In this document: positions 1 through 7,478 of the stretch, one piece after another
Layout of the letters: each line of letters starts with the position of its first letter
How positions within the stretch are numbered: position 1 is the first letter of the stretch
DNA from: UBA1723 sp045629285
GTDB taxonomy: Bacteria > Bacteroidota > Bacteroidia > Bacteroidales > Paludibacteraceae
Assembly (NCBI GenBank): GCA_045629285.1
Contig: JAZQQY010000035.1
Span: 62,001 to 126,000, forward strand
DNA length: 64,000 bases
Reading direction: 5' to 3'
The notes under the pieces: model-generated
The model's input: the letters and a program-made list of their open reading frames with translations, nothing else
What the model was told of the DNA's origin: nothing
Databases searched by the model: none
Translations under genes and position numbers: made by a program

Positions 1-1010
1 CAGAAGAAATAAAACAAAGTTCTCGGAACAATAAAATCTTTCCAAAGAGCAATCTCTTCCAAGGTACATTTTATCTTAAAGTCTTTATATTCTTTTAATG
101 TTATTGCAACGGTTAAAATTAAAGATATCGCTATCACAATGGACATAATAGCAGTTTCTTCAAAGATATCACATGCAAGATTTCCAATAAAAACATATAT
201 AATAACAAGAGGAAACGTAAAAAGATCAAAATAAAAAAATTTTGAGGGATAATACCTTTCTTGAGCCTCTCCAAATTGCTCCACATCCTGTTGATGCTTA
301 ACTATAAATTCATCCAAATCAATCTTCGCATCAGAATTGTGAATTATACGAACAGAAACAACATCTACACGATCCAAATTCACTCTCAAAACCGTATCTA
401 TCGGATCTCCTTTTTTCCAATTATTAAATTGATAATCATAAATTCTATATTTTAACAATTCATTGAATGGAGAATAAAAATACAAATAATATTCTGAATA
501 TTGACTTCCTTCTGTTCCAAGATGGTGAACTCTGGAAGAAAAATTGATATCTGGATTTACGAAAACATGTCCTGCTATGAATTCAACAATCGTAGTGTGT
601 ATTAAATAAATTGACATCCATGAGACCAAAACGATAAAAAGAAACAATAAAGAATATTGCATCATATCATTATTTGACAGAGTCACATCACGTGTGATAA
701 ACTGAATCATATAATAGGCAAACGGAATAGAAACAAACAGACCAAATTTTGAAGGAAACTCACTATATATCCTATCATTTGAATTAATCACTTTATTAAA
801 AAATTTCCAAAGCGTTTTTATAATCAGAATAAGACTTAAAATAAGAATTACTAAATAATTAGTAGTTTTGATGATTTCAAGATAAATCATCAAAACTAGA
901 GCAAAAACAACAAGAGAAGTGACAATCCTAGAGAATTTGTCTACTTTGTCTTTCGTCAAGACACAGTTATCAAGATGCTTTTCTAATGTTAAATTTCCTG
1001 CAATTTTCAT
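1..1010 (-). CDS. Multi-pass membrane protein, C-terminal end outside window
   Basis: Reading the minus strand from the ATG at 1008-1010 gives about 336 codons without a stop, running off the left edge, so the gene is truncated only by the window. The product starts MKIAGNLTLEKHLDN. It has hydrophobic helices near residues 27-47 and 50-66, further ones around 90-140, a soluble stretch of about 110 residues rich in Tyr, Asp and Asn, then hydrophobic segments again near 255-300. I recognise no family and assign no function. It points away from the next gene's promoter side and is followed upstream by a 50-base gap to the TIGR02757-type gene, which lies on the same strand. Confidence 0.7.
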   Translation of the reverse strand, partial: MKIAGNLTLEKHLDNCVLTKDKVDKFSRIVTSLVVFALVLMIYLEIIKTTNYLVILILSLILIIKTLWKFFNKVINSNDRIYSEFPSKFGLFVSIPFAYYMIQFITRDVTLSNNDMMQYSLLFLFIVLVSWMSIYLIHTTIVEFIAGHVFVNPDINFSSRVHHLGTEGSQYSEYYLYFYSPFNELLKYRIYDYQFNNWKKGDPIDTVLRVNLDRVDVVSVRIIHNSDAKIDLDEFIVKHQQDVEQFGEAQERYYPSKFFYFDLFTFPLVIIYVFIGNLACDIFEETAIMSIVIAISLILTVAITLKEYKDFKIKCTLEEIALWKDFIVPRTLFYFF

Positions 1011-1061
1011 AATTATAAAAACAAGATTACAAATGATTTATAATTTCAAGCAATTAGCTTT

Positions 1062-1766
1062 TTAGTTGTTCACTCCAAGGCCGAACAACGCAAAATCTCC
1101 TAACGTCGGATCATCTGGAAAGATGGTTTTCATATAGTCTGTAATCTCTCTTGCAGTTGTGATGTCGGCAGCATTACGACTTGTAATTCCCATTTCCTTA
1201 CCCTGCTGATGCACGTGAGTGTCAAGAGGAATAAGAAGTTTGCGCTTGTCAAGGCTCTTCCAGATACCGAAGTCGACAATACCGTCGTCACGCACCAGCC
1301 AACGAAGCATCATGTTCACTCGTTTGGCTGCCGACTTGGTAGTGCTAGCAGGAATACCTTTAACTCCGACGAAAAGTCGACGTATTGAGATGGAATAATC
1401 ATCTGCGTTTTTGTCGACACACTGCTCCATATCCTCATATTTGGAATACAAAGAAAAGAGTCCGGCACAGATATCGTGGAAATCACCCCAAGTGTAGAAG
1501 CGATAGAGACGAGCTTCAGAACCAGCATATTGTTTCCAGTCGCCAGTCATGATATAATCATACGGAGAGCCGTTGAAAAGAGAATCCAACGTCTCGGCAC
1601 ATTTCAAAATCTGCTTTCTATTTCCGAAGGCAATCCACTGAGTTATGAATGCAGATACCTCGATATCACGCTTCTGAGTATAGCGATGAGGAAACTGCAC
1701 AGGATCATCCTTAATAAAGTCGACTCTATTGTATCTATTCGCTAGTTCAATAATTCTTTCCTTCAT
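1062..1766 (-). CDS. TIGR02757 (DUF2400) family protein
   Basis: About 234 residues. The N-terminal part (ELANRYN, DDP.QFPHRYTQKRDIE, AFITQWIAFGNRKQI) and the C-terminal IPLDTHVHQQGKEMGI are the conserved blocks of the TIGR02757/DUF2400 family, which is widespread in Bacteroidota and has no established biochemical role. I prefer the start at 1766 (MKERIIEL) because family members begin just before the NRYN block. A start at 1808 would add 14 residues that overlap the upstream glycosyltransferase further. Even at 1766 the gene overlaps the end of the glycosyltransferase by about 20 bases, suggesting translational coupling. Confidence 0.85.
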   Translation of the reverse strand: MKERIIELANRYNRVDFIKDDPVQFPHRYTQKRDIEVSAFITQWIAFGNRKQILKCAETLDSLFNGSPYDYIMTGDWKQYAGSEARLYRFYTWGDFHDICAGLFSLYSKYEDMEQCVDKNADDYSISIRRLFVGVKGIPASTTKSAAKRVNMMLRWLVRDDGIVDFGIWKSLDKRKLLIPLDTHVHQQGKEMGITSRNAADITTAREITDYMKTIFPDDPTLGDFALFGLGVNN

Positions 1767-2622
1767 CCTCAGCACATTTAGAATACAGATATGAAAGTCT
1801 GTATACATTATAGATCATTAGCAACGGTTCGTCAGACAAAAGATTCTTCTCCATCCGGGCCCGACAATGCTTAAATGGAAACCTCATCAACCAACCAATC
1901 GGATATTTACGTAGTTTCTCATATAGCTGCAAAAGACGTGATGTCGGCAAAAGCAAATCACGATGCTCAATAAGATTATCAATGGCAACACGTGTCTTGT
2001 TCAAGAAATGCTCGCTTGTATCACCATTATCGTGGTAGACAGGATTGTCTACATCAAGTATTTTATATCCAGCATTTCGCAAATCAGCTCCGAACTGAGT
2101 ATCCTCATGACCATACTTAGAGAACGACTCATTGAAACGGACTTTATGGAATACAGAAGCAGGCAAAAAGAAATTAAGTGAAATGAATTGAGTCTGCTTG
2201 GATTCATACTTCATTCCATACTGATAACGAAGCGGAGACATCTTGACTGGCCCATCCAAACGGAATGTCATACCACCGCATAGCACCCCGTCGTCTACCC
2301 TCTTGTCGACATAATTCTTAATGAAACACATCGAAACGGGATAGACATCCGCATCTAGGAAAAGGAGATAATCACCTTTAGCGACATCAGCCAGATTATT
2401 ACGAGTCTTTGCGATTCCTTGATTCTTCTCCTGCTCAATAACCCTACAATATGCAAAGCCATTTATAGCCTTGTTCTTCTCCTTAGTCTCAAGATCCGTA
2501 GAGGCATCATCCATGACAATCACCTCCGCATCGAGTTCATCGATACAAATTTGATGTGAAAGGAAGGAACAAAGCGCCACGCAATCACAATTATACGTTG
2601 GAATTAGAATGGAAAGAGTCAT
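1747..2622 (-). CDS. Family 2 glycosyltransferase
   Basis: 291 residues from the preferred start (MTLSILIPTYN). GT-A fold signatures of GT2 are visible: the N-terminal ILIPTYNCD strand, VIVMDDASTD near residue 48, the DxD-like LFLDADVYP near 105, and a later YGHEDTQFG acceptor-side motif. It probably transfers a sugar from a nucleotide donor during surface polysaccharide or glycolipid synthesis in the cytoplasm, but donor and acceptor cannot be read from sequence. A longer frame reaches 2667, but those 15 extra residues precede the universal GT2 first strand and look spurious. It overlaps the downstream TIGR02757 gene, so the two are probably co-transcribed. Confidence 0.88.
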   Translation of the reverse strand: MTLSILIPTYNCDCVALCSFLSHQICIDELDAEVIVMDDASTDLETKEKNKAINGFAYCRVIEQEKNQGIAKTRNNLADVAKGDYLLFLDADVYPVSMCFIKNYVDKRVDDGVLCGGMTFRLDGPVKMSPLRYQYGMKYESKQTQFISLNFFLPASVFHKVRFNESFSKYGHEDTQFGADLRNAGYKILDVDNPVYHDNGDTSEHFLNKTRVAIDNLIEHRDLLLPTSRLLQLYEKLRKYPIGWLMRFPFKHCRARMEKNLLSDEPLLMIYNVYRLSYLYSKCAEDEGKNY

Positions 2623-2732
2623 CTTTAAATTCGTAATTGTCTCATTTGGCAGTTTAAAGGATTTCATATAAAAATGAATTTTAAACTACTCAGCAAAGAT
2701 ACGAAAATAATTGAAGATGACATAAATAAAAC

Positions 2733-2760
2733 GAGGATGCATCAATATAGACACATCCTC
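2733..2760 (-). terminator. Terminator-like hairpin after the 112-residue gene
   Basis: A 7-bp perfect inverted repeat (GAGGATG / CATCCTC) with a 14-base loop lies just downstream of the gene ending at 2788. On the minus strand it is followed by a T-rich run (CGTTTTATTT), as expected of an intrinsic terminator for that gene. Confidence 0.65.
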
Positions 2761-2787
2761 AAAATCCATTGATACAAAATGCAAATA

Positions 2788-3126
2788 TTAAGCTTTTGTA
2801 CTCATTGTCTTGATTAGGTTTACAGCCTGAGTCAACTTGTTTGCCAAATCAGTAGTACCCTGCTTGTCAGAAGCGGTAAGTTTGGAGATAACATCTCCGA
2901 TACCGGAACACTGGCTTAGATTGATTGCAGATGCAACCTGCTGAGCGAATGAATTACCTTCATTGTTAGCAGCGGAAGAAGACGAAGCAAGTTTACTCTT
3001 TAGCAAATAAGTTGCAAAAATTGTAGCAAGGCTTTTTGCGTCAACTTTGCCACTTAGAAGCTTTGCAGCAGCAGAAATGTTATCCTTGTTGCCTAAAACT
3101 GTTTTAAATACATTTAATAGTCCCAT
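2788..3126 (-). CDS. Small Ala/Ser-rich hypothetical protein
   Basis: 112 residues, starting MGLLNVFKTVLGNKDNISAAA. It has no signal peptide or membrane helix. It reads as three or four amphipathic helices with a Ser/Ala/Asn-rich linker near residues 52-62 and one Cys (residue 75). I do not recognise a family. It is a stand-alone transcription unit: a well-formed promoter lies upstream (3154-3185) and a hairpin terminator downstream (2733-2760), which supports that it is a real gene despite its size. Function unknown. Confidence 0.7.
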   Translation of the reverse strand: MGLLNVFKTVLGNKDNISAAAKLLSGKVDAKSLATIFATYLLKSKLASSSSAANNEGNSFAQQVASAINLSQCSGIGDVISKLTASDKQGTTDLANKLTQAVNLIKTMSTKA

Positions 3127-3153
3127 GTTAGTTGTAATTTTTTGTTAGCATAA

Positions 3154-3185
3154 CAAAGTAAATACATTTTTCTAGGAAAAGCAAA
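3154..3185 (-). promoter_or_regulatory. Bacteroidota-type promoter of the 112-residue gene
   Basis: On the minus strand TTTG (3182-3185) is separated by 20 bases from TTACTTTG (3154-3161). This is close to the TTTG-N19-21-TAnnTTTG consensus of the primary sigma factor of Bacteroidota, with one mismatch in the -7 box. The start codon follows about 28 bases downstream. Confidence 0.55.
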
Positions 3186-3271
3186 ACACCCAATGAAAAT
3201 TTATAATAAAAAGCAAATCAATTTTGGCATATTATGATCTTTAATTTATCGGTCAAGAAACAAAAAAATAT

Positions 3272-3279
3272 TAACTTTG
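3272..3279 (+). promoter_or_regulatory. -7 promoter box of the glycan operon
   Basis: TAACTTTG matches the Bacteroidota -7 consensus TAnnTTTG and sits 40 bases before the ATG at 3319. No good TTTG box is found 19-21 bases upstream. Its position means an upstream start at 3277 would lie inside the promoter, which favours 3319 for the cytidylyltransferase. Confidence 0.5.
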
Positions 3280-3318
3280 CATAGTAACGTCTGTCAAACT
3301 GAAGCAGAGAGAATTATT

Positions 3319-4071
3319 ATGAATATTGGCATTATTATTCAGGCTAGAATGGGTTCTACCCGTTTGCCTGGAAAAGTTTTGAAACAGTTTTATGGAAGCA
3401 AGACACTTCTTGAAACCGTATTAGACAATTTGCATAAAGTCAAAAATGCAAAAGTCATTGTTGCGACATCAGAAAATGCGAACAATGATGAATTGGAACA
3501 TTTCTTAAAAGCTAAAAATGAAATAGTCTTTCGTGGTTCCGAAACCGATGTGCTAGAACGATTCATAAAAGCTGCAGAAGCAAATGAAGTAGACGGTATC
3601 GTACGTATTTGTTCGGACAATCCGTTTATGGATTGGCATGGCGTAGCTCAACTTGTGGAGAAAAGCCAGACTAGCAATGCTGACTATATAGGATTCCGCA
3701 TCAACGACACACCTTCAATTCTTACACACTTCGGCTTTTGGGGGGAATTCGTTACGTTGAAAGCATTGAAAAAGGTTTATTCGACAACAGAAACCGGAAC
3801 GCCTGCACACGAACATGTAACTTATCATGTATATAAAAATCCGACGGAGTATAAATGTGAATGGATAGAGTGTCCTGATTACCTGCAAGGAAGAGATGAC
3901 ATCCGTTTGACAATAGATACACCAGAAGACATGCAGAATGCAATAACTGTCTATTCCGACCTTAAAAGTCAGAATCCTGATTTCACACTGAAAGAAGTTG
4001 TGGATTATCTTGATTTACACGTAGATATCAAGCAGTCAATGTTAAGAAATATAATTCAGAACAAAAAATAA
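3319..4071 (+). CDS. SpsF-like cytidylyltransferase (nonulosonic acid activation)
   Basis: 250 residues starting MNIGIIIQARMGSTRLPGK, the nucleotide-binding signature of the COG1861 SpsF / acylneuraminate cytidylyltransferase family (PF02348). Later blocks include VATSENANNDEL, FRGSETDVLERF and RICSDNPFMDW, with DIRLTIDTPEDM near the C-terminus. It is expected to couple a keto-sugar acid to CMP, the step before transfer by a glycosyltransferase. It opens a plus-strand set with a NeuB-type synthase (9 bases downstream) and a KdsC-like phosphatase. SpsF-type enzymes are more distant from NeuA, so the exact sugar is unknown. The start at 3319 is chosen because the -7 promoter box lies at 3272-3279. 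Confidence 0.85.
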   Translation: MNIGIIIQARMGSTRLPGKVLKQFYGSKTLLETVLDNLHKVKNAKVIVATSENANNDELEHFLKAKNEIVFRGSETDVLERFIKAAEANEVDGIVRICSDNPFMDWHGVAQLVEKSQTSNADYIGFRINDTPSILTHFGFWGEFVTLKALKKVYSTTETGTPAHEHVTYHVYKNPTEYKCEWIECPDYLQGRDDIRLTIDTPEDMQNAITVYSDLKSQNPDFTLKEVVDYLDLHVDIKQSMLRNIIQNKK

Positions 4072-4080
4072 ATTTGAATT

Positions 4081-5130
4081 ATGATTACAAAAGGAGAAAC
4101 TTACATAATTGGTGAGATTGGTCAAAATCATAACGGTTCTGTCGACATTGCCAAACTGATCGTGGAACTAATAGCAAGACCTGTGCATGAAGAGGCATTC
4201 GACCTTGATCTGAAGCCTATGAATGCAGTCAAGATGACACGTCGCGACTTGAATGAAGAATTGACCACGACACAGATGAATCGTATATACGACACTCCTA
4301 ATTCTTTTGGTCGTACATACGGAGAGCATCGTCAATTTCTAGAATTAGACGATGATGCTCATTATGAAGTGTTTAAGTTTGCAAAAGAAAAAGGCCTTGA
4401 TTTTATTGAGACGCTATGTGCAAAGGGATGTCTTTCAATGCTTAAGCTATTTACTCCTGACTATTTGAAAGTAGCGAGCAGAGATCTTACCAACCTTCCG
4501 CTTCTAGAATCAATGGCGGAAACAAAGATACCTATGATTCTTTCTACGGGTATGGCAGGCAAGAAGGAACTTGATGATGCTATTGATATCATCACACGTT
4601 ATCATTCCGACATTTCTATATTGCATTGTGTATCACAATACCCTACTCATCCAGATAATTTGAATCTCAATACGATAAAGTACCTAAAGAAACATTACGG
4701 TCAATATCATATTGGATTTTCAGACCACACAATCGGAATTTCAGCACCTTCCATCGCAGTCGGCATGGGCGCAGAAATCATTGAGAAACACATCACCATA
4801 GACCGTCACATGAAGGGAACAGACCAAGCGGGATCATTAGGTCCCGACGGTGTCAACCGTATGGTACGCGATATCCGTATGGTGGAAAGATGGTTAGGAA
4901 CAGAAGACATTTATATCGACAAGAGCGTAGAGTCGGCTAAGATCAAACTTGAGCGTTCAATCGCTACACTACGCAATCTTAAAGCTGGCGATGTAATTAC
5001 TAAAGATGATCTTCATTTGCTTTCTCCTGGTGACGGATTCAAATGGATTCAAAAAGACAGTGTCATTGGGAAAACTGTCAAAGTCGATATTCCTAAGAAT
5101 GAAATCATTTACCCAAATATGATAGGATAA
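4081..5130 (+). CDS. Divergent NeuB-type nonulosonate synthase
   Basis: 349 residues. Residues about 1-280 form a TIM-barrel NeuB domain and about 288-349 a C-terminal SAF (antifreeze-like) domain (LERSIATLRNLKAGDVI). NeuB enzymes condense PEP with a six-carbon amino or neutral sugar (or its 6-phosphate) to give a nine-carbon keto acid. EIGQNHNG near residue 12, TYGEHRQFLEL, LSTGM, GFSDHT and IEKHITIDR are recognisable; the two His of the last two blocks are the metal ligands in NeuB. The usual K-x-Q of the PEP site reads K51-M-T53 here, and the preceding helix is unusual. It overlaps the downstream phosphatase by one base. Confidence 0.85.
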   Translation: MITKGETYIIGEIGQNHNGSVDIAKLIVELIARPVHEEAFDLDLKPMNAVKMTRRDLNEELTTTQMNRIYDTPNSFGRTYGEHRQFLELDDDAHYEVFKFAKEKGLDFIETLCAKGCLSMLKLFTPDYLKVASRDLTNLPLLESMAETKIPMILSTGMAGKKELDDAIDIITRYHSDISILHCVSQYPTHPDNLNLNTIKYLKKHYGQYHIGFSDHTIGISAPSIAVGMGAEIIEKHITIDRHMKGTDQAGSLGPDGVNRMVRDIRMVERWLGTEDIYIDKSVESAKIKLERSIATLRNLKAGDVITKDDLHLLSPGDGFKWIQKDSVIGKTVKVDIPKNEIIYPNMIG

Positions 5131-5642
5131 TGAGATTACTACCCAAACTTATACTTACCGACATAGATGGCGTTTGGACTGACGCAGGAATGTATTACGA
5201 TCAAGAAGGCATTGAGTTGAAAAAATTCAATACCTACGACAGTGCCGGTGTACTATTCGCACATCATCTGGGTATTCCCGTGGGTATTCTTACAGGAGAA
5301 AACACCAATATCGTCAAAAGAAGATCGGATAAGCTAAAAATAGATTACCTATATCTTGGTTGCAAAAACAAATTAAGCATCGTATCGGATCTATGTTCGC
5401 AACTAGGAATCACATTGGCCGACGTTGCTTATATCGGCGACGACATCAATGACATAAACGTATTGAAAAATGTAGGTTGGGCAGGAGTACCATCATCAGC
5501 ACCTCTTTATATTCAGAAATTGGCAAATGTGAAACTGTCGAAAAAAGGCGGAGAAGGTGTCTTCCGTGAATTTGTAGAAGCTATTTTAGGAGAAGATCTT
5601 ATCTATGATATCATAGATAATGTTGTATTATCAAACCAGTAA
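5130..5642 (+). CDS. KdsC-like HAD phosphatase
   Basis: 170 residues, the usual size of C0-type HAD phosphatases such as KdsC and KDN-9-phosphate phosphatase. Motif I is DIDGVWTDAG near residue 11, motif II is ILTGEN, and motif IV is YIGDDINDINVL. Such enzymes remove the terminal phosphate from a newly made keto-sugar-acid phosphate. Its start shares a base with the stop of the NeuB-type gene, so the two steps (synthase, phosphatase) are translationally coupled. This suggests the synthase uses a phosphorylated sugar, as in the known Bacteroides KDN/Neu5Ac 9-phosphate route. An alternative is a true KDO-8-P phosphatase, but the context argues for the NeuB pathway. Confidence 0.85.
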   Translation: MRLLPKLILTDIDGVWTDAGMYYDQEGIELKKFNTYDSAGVLFAHHLGIPVGILTGENTNIVKRRSDKLKIDYLYLGCKNKLSIVSDLCSQLGITLADVAYIGDDINDINVLKNVGWAGVPSSAPLYIQKLANVKLSKKGGEGVFREFVEAILGEDLIYDIIDNVVLSNQ

Positions 5643-5668
5643 GTACCGTATTAACAATTGTCAAGGAT

Positions 5669-6709
5669 ATGAAACACTTATTTGTTGTACATAGTGGTAT
5701 CACATGTATGGTTGCAAAACAATACATTAAGGAGAGCAATATCTCATTTGATGACTGTCTGTTCATAGTCAGAAGAAACATCAAGTTACCGGATAGTATA
5801 ATAAATAGTATCAAGTATATTGTAAAATATCCTCAAGAGGTCTTAAAGGACGGCGACGACAGAGTTTTTGCAAAAAACAATCTGATTAAAGGATTAAAAA
5901 ACACAAAGTTGCTTGAAGATAAGGTCAACGAATACTTTAACGGTCAGGAATTCTCTCTTTACTTGCCAAACACTGCATCATGCGATCTTATGAGTGTATT
6001 GGTAACAATGAAAACATGTTCTGAATTCTATCTGTTTGAAGAAGGTTTAGGACACTATATCAAGAGAGAAAACTTAAAGACAACCCAATATATGGGTATG
6101 AATCCATTTGTCTTCAAAACACTTCGTTGCTTACTTCCAAGATTTTACAAATTAAGGGATGAGCATTATTCTATGTCGTCAAACAAATACGTTGGACACA
6201 TCGGCATTTCAGAAGATGCATTTCCTGAATATCACGGAAAAAAGATTTTGATCAAATGTCCATTCGACGAAATATCCATCAATTTCAAAGCAGATGTAGT
6301 TTTATCGATCGATGCCGGAATTCTCCACTATTTTGACAATAAAACGACAACCGAACTTTACGAAAAACTTGCAATAACATTCAAGGAAAAAGGCTACGAG
6401 AAGATAGCATATAAATTCCATCCTGATTATTATGAGAACGAGAATGTGCTTAATGATTTCAGAACTCTACTGAAGAATTTATTTGGCGAAGACATAAAGG
6501 AGCTGGAGCCAGACACTTTGCTTGAGAATTACATAATCACATGCAAGGCTGATTTTTACAGCGACAGATCATCGGTAGGATTTTACGTCTCAAAATACGG
6601 CATAAACAACTACAGCTACTACAATCTTATCAAAGGTATATCAGCAGGATACGACGAAATGCAGAAGCCAGGTTTATACTTGTTCGAGAATTGTTGTATC
6701 ATGCTTTGA
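5669..6709 (+). CDS. Candidate sialyltransferase-like glycosyltransferase
   Basis: 346 residues, unannotated by simple recognition. It carries in order three short motifs shared by bacterial GT-B sialyltransferase families (GT38, GT52, GT80): an acidic D/E-D/E-G motif (FEEGLGHY, residues 123-130), an HP motif (KFHPDYY, 249-255) and a Ser pair (DRSSVGFY, 299-306). The N-terminus MKHLFVVHSGI resembles a first GT-B strand. Lying directly after a cytidylyltransferase, a NeuB-type synthase and a phosphatase, it is the natural candidate to transfer the CMP-activated sugar made by that set. This is inference: overall family membership is not demonstrated. Its last 11 bases overlap the convergent GT2 gene. 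Confidence 0.6.
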   Translation: MKHLFVVHSGITCMVAKQYIKESNISFDDCLFIVRRNIKLPDSIINSIKYIVKYPQEVLKDGDDRVFAKNNLIKGLKNTKLLEDKVNEYFNGQEFSLYLPNTASCDLMSVLVTMKTCSEFYLFEEGLGHYIKRENLKTTQYMGMNPFVFKTLRCLLPRFYKLRDEHYSMSSNKYVGHIGISEDAFPEYHGKKILIKCPFDEISINFKADVVLSIDAGILHYFDNKTTTELYEKLAITFKEKGYEKIAYKFHPDYYENENVLNDFRTLLKNLFGEDIKELEPDTLLENYIITCKADFYSDRSSVGFYVSKYGINNYSYYNLIKGISAGYDEMQKPGLYLFENCCIML

Positions 6710-7475
6710 ACAAATTTCTAAGCACAAACACGAAATGCATGAACAATGTGGTGATCAAACCGTAATGTCTGTGCATCACATCAAATCTCTCTTTTAGAGA
6801 TTTTTTATGGTTTGCCGTTGTAAGTCCACCATCAAGGAAATCGGTCAATATTTCATGCGTATTAACCAATGACATATTGTTTTTCTCCGCCTCTTTCATG
6901 ATGCGTATACACCAATCAACATCAGCGGAAAATCTATAATTCAAGTCGTATAGTACTTTTTGGGCAATCGACACATTAGCATAGAATGATTGATGACAAA
7001 CTAGCATTCCGTTTTTAAAGGATTTCCAAGACAATTTTTCAGGTACCGAATGATGACGTTTTTTTATAAATGTTCCATTCTCATCGACGATATCCGTCTC
7101 TCCATACACGACACCAACTTCAGTTTTTGATTCTTCCACACTACGTGCTACAACTTCCAACGTATTTACATCATGGAATTTATCACCCGCATTTATATAT
7201 ACAAGGAAATCTCCGGTTACTAATCCTATAGCCTTGTTCATTGCATCATATAAACCTTTATCAGGTTCTGACACGACAACAAGATCATAACGTCGACCGC
7301 TATTTTCTATTTGTTTCTTATAATCTTCGACAATCAACAACGTATCATCTTTTGATTTACCGTCGACAATGATATGCTCTATATTTGAATATGTCTGATT
7401 GAAAACACTATCTAAAGTTCTATTTAATACAGCAGCTGCATTATAAGTGCAAGTAACAACGCTAATCCTGATCAT
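6699..7475 (-). CDS. Family 2 glycosyltransferase (WcaE-like)
   Basis: 258 residues starting MIRISVVTCTYNAAAVLNRTLDSV, a classic GT2 N-terminus. It has IIVDGKSKDDT near residue 36, SEPDKGLYDAMNKAIGLVTGDF near 84 and a DxD-equivalent YINAGD near 111. This arrangement, with DKGLYDAMNKG-like residues, is typical of colanic-acid-type WcaE transferases that add one sugar to a lipid-linked oligosaccharide. It lies 3 bases downstream of the GT4 gene on the same strand and converges on the candidate sialyltransferase, overlapping it by 11 bases. Donor and acceptor cannot be assigned. Confidence 0.88.
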   Translation of the reverse strand: MIRISVVTCTYNAAAVLNRTLDSVFNQTYSNIEHIIVDGKSKDDTLLIVEDYKKQIENSGRRYDLVVVSEPDKGLYDAMNKAIGLVTGDFLVYINAGDKFHDVNTLEVVARSVEESKTEVGVVYGETDIVDENGTFIKKRHHSVPEKLSWKSFKNGMLVCHQSFYANVSIAQKVLYDLNYRFSADVDWCIRIMKEAEKNNMSLVNTHEILTDFLDGGLTTANHKKSLKERFDVMHRHYGLITTLFMHFVFVLRNLFKA

Positions 7476-7478
7476 AAA

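Noticed and set aside
261..455. 64-codon plus-strand frame near the left edge
   Set aside because: It is opposite the longer membrane-protein frame, which covers the full first kilobase without a stop.
3277..3318. Earlier start codon for the cytidylyltransferase
   Set aside because: It lies in the -7 promoter box, and the family N-terminus begins exactly at the ATG at 3319.
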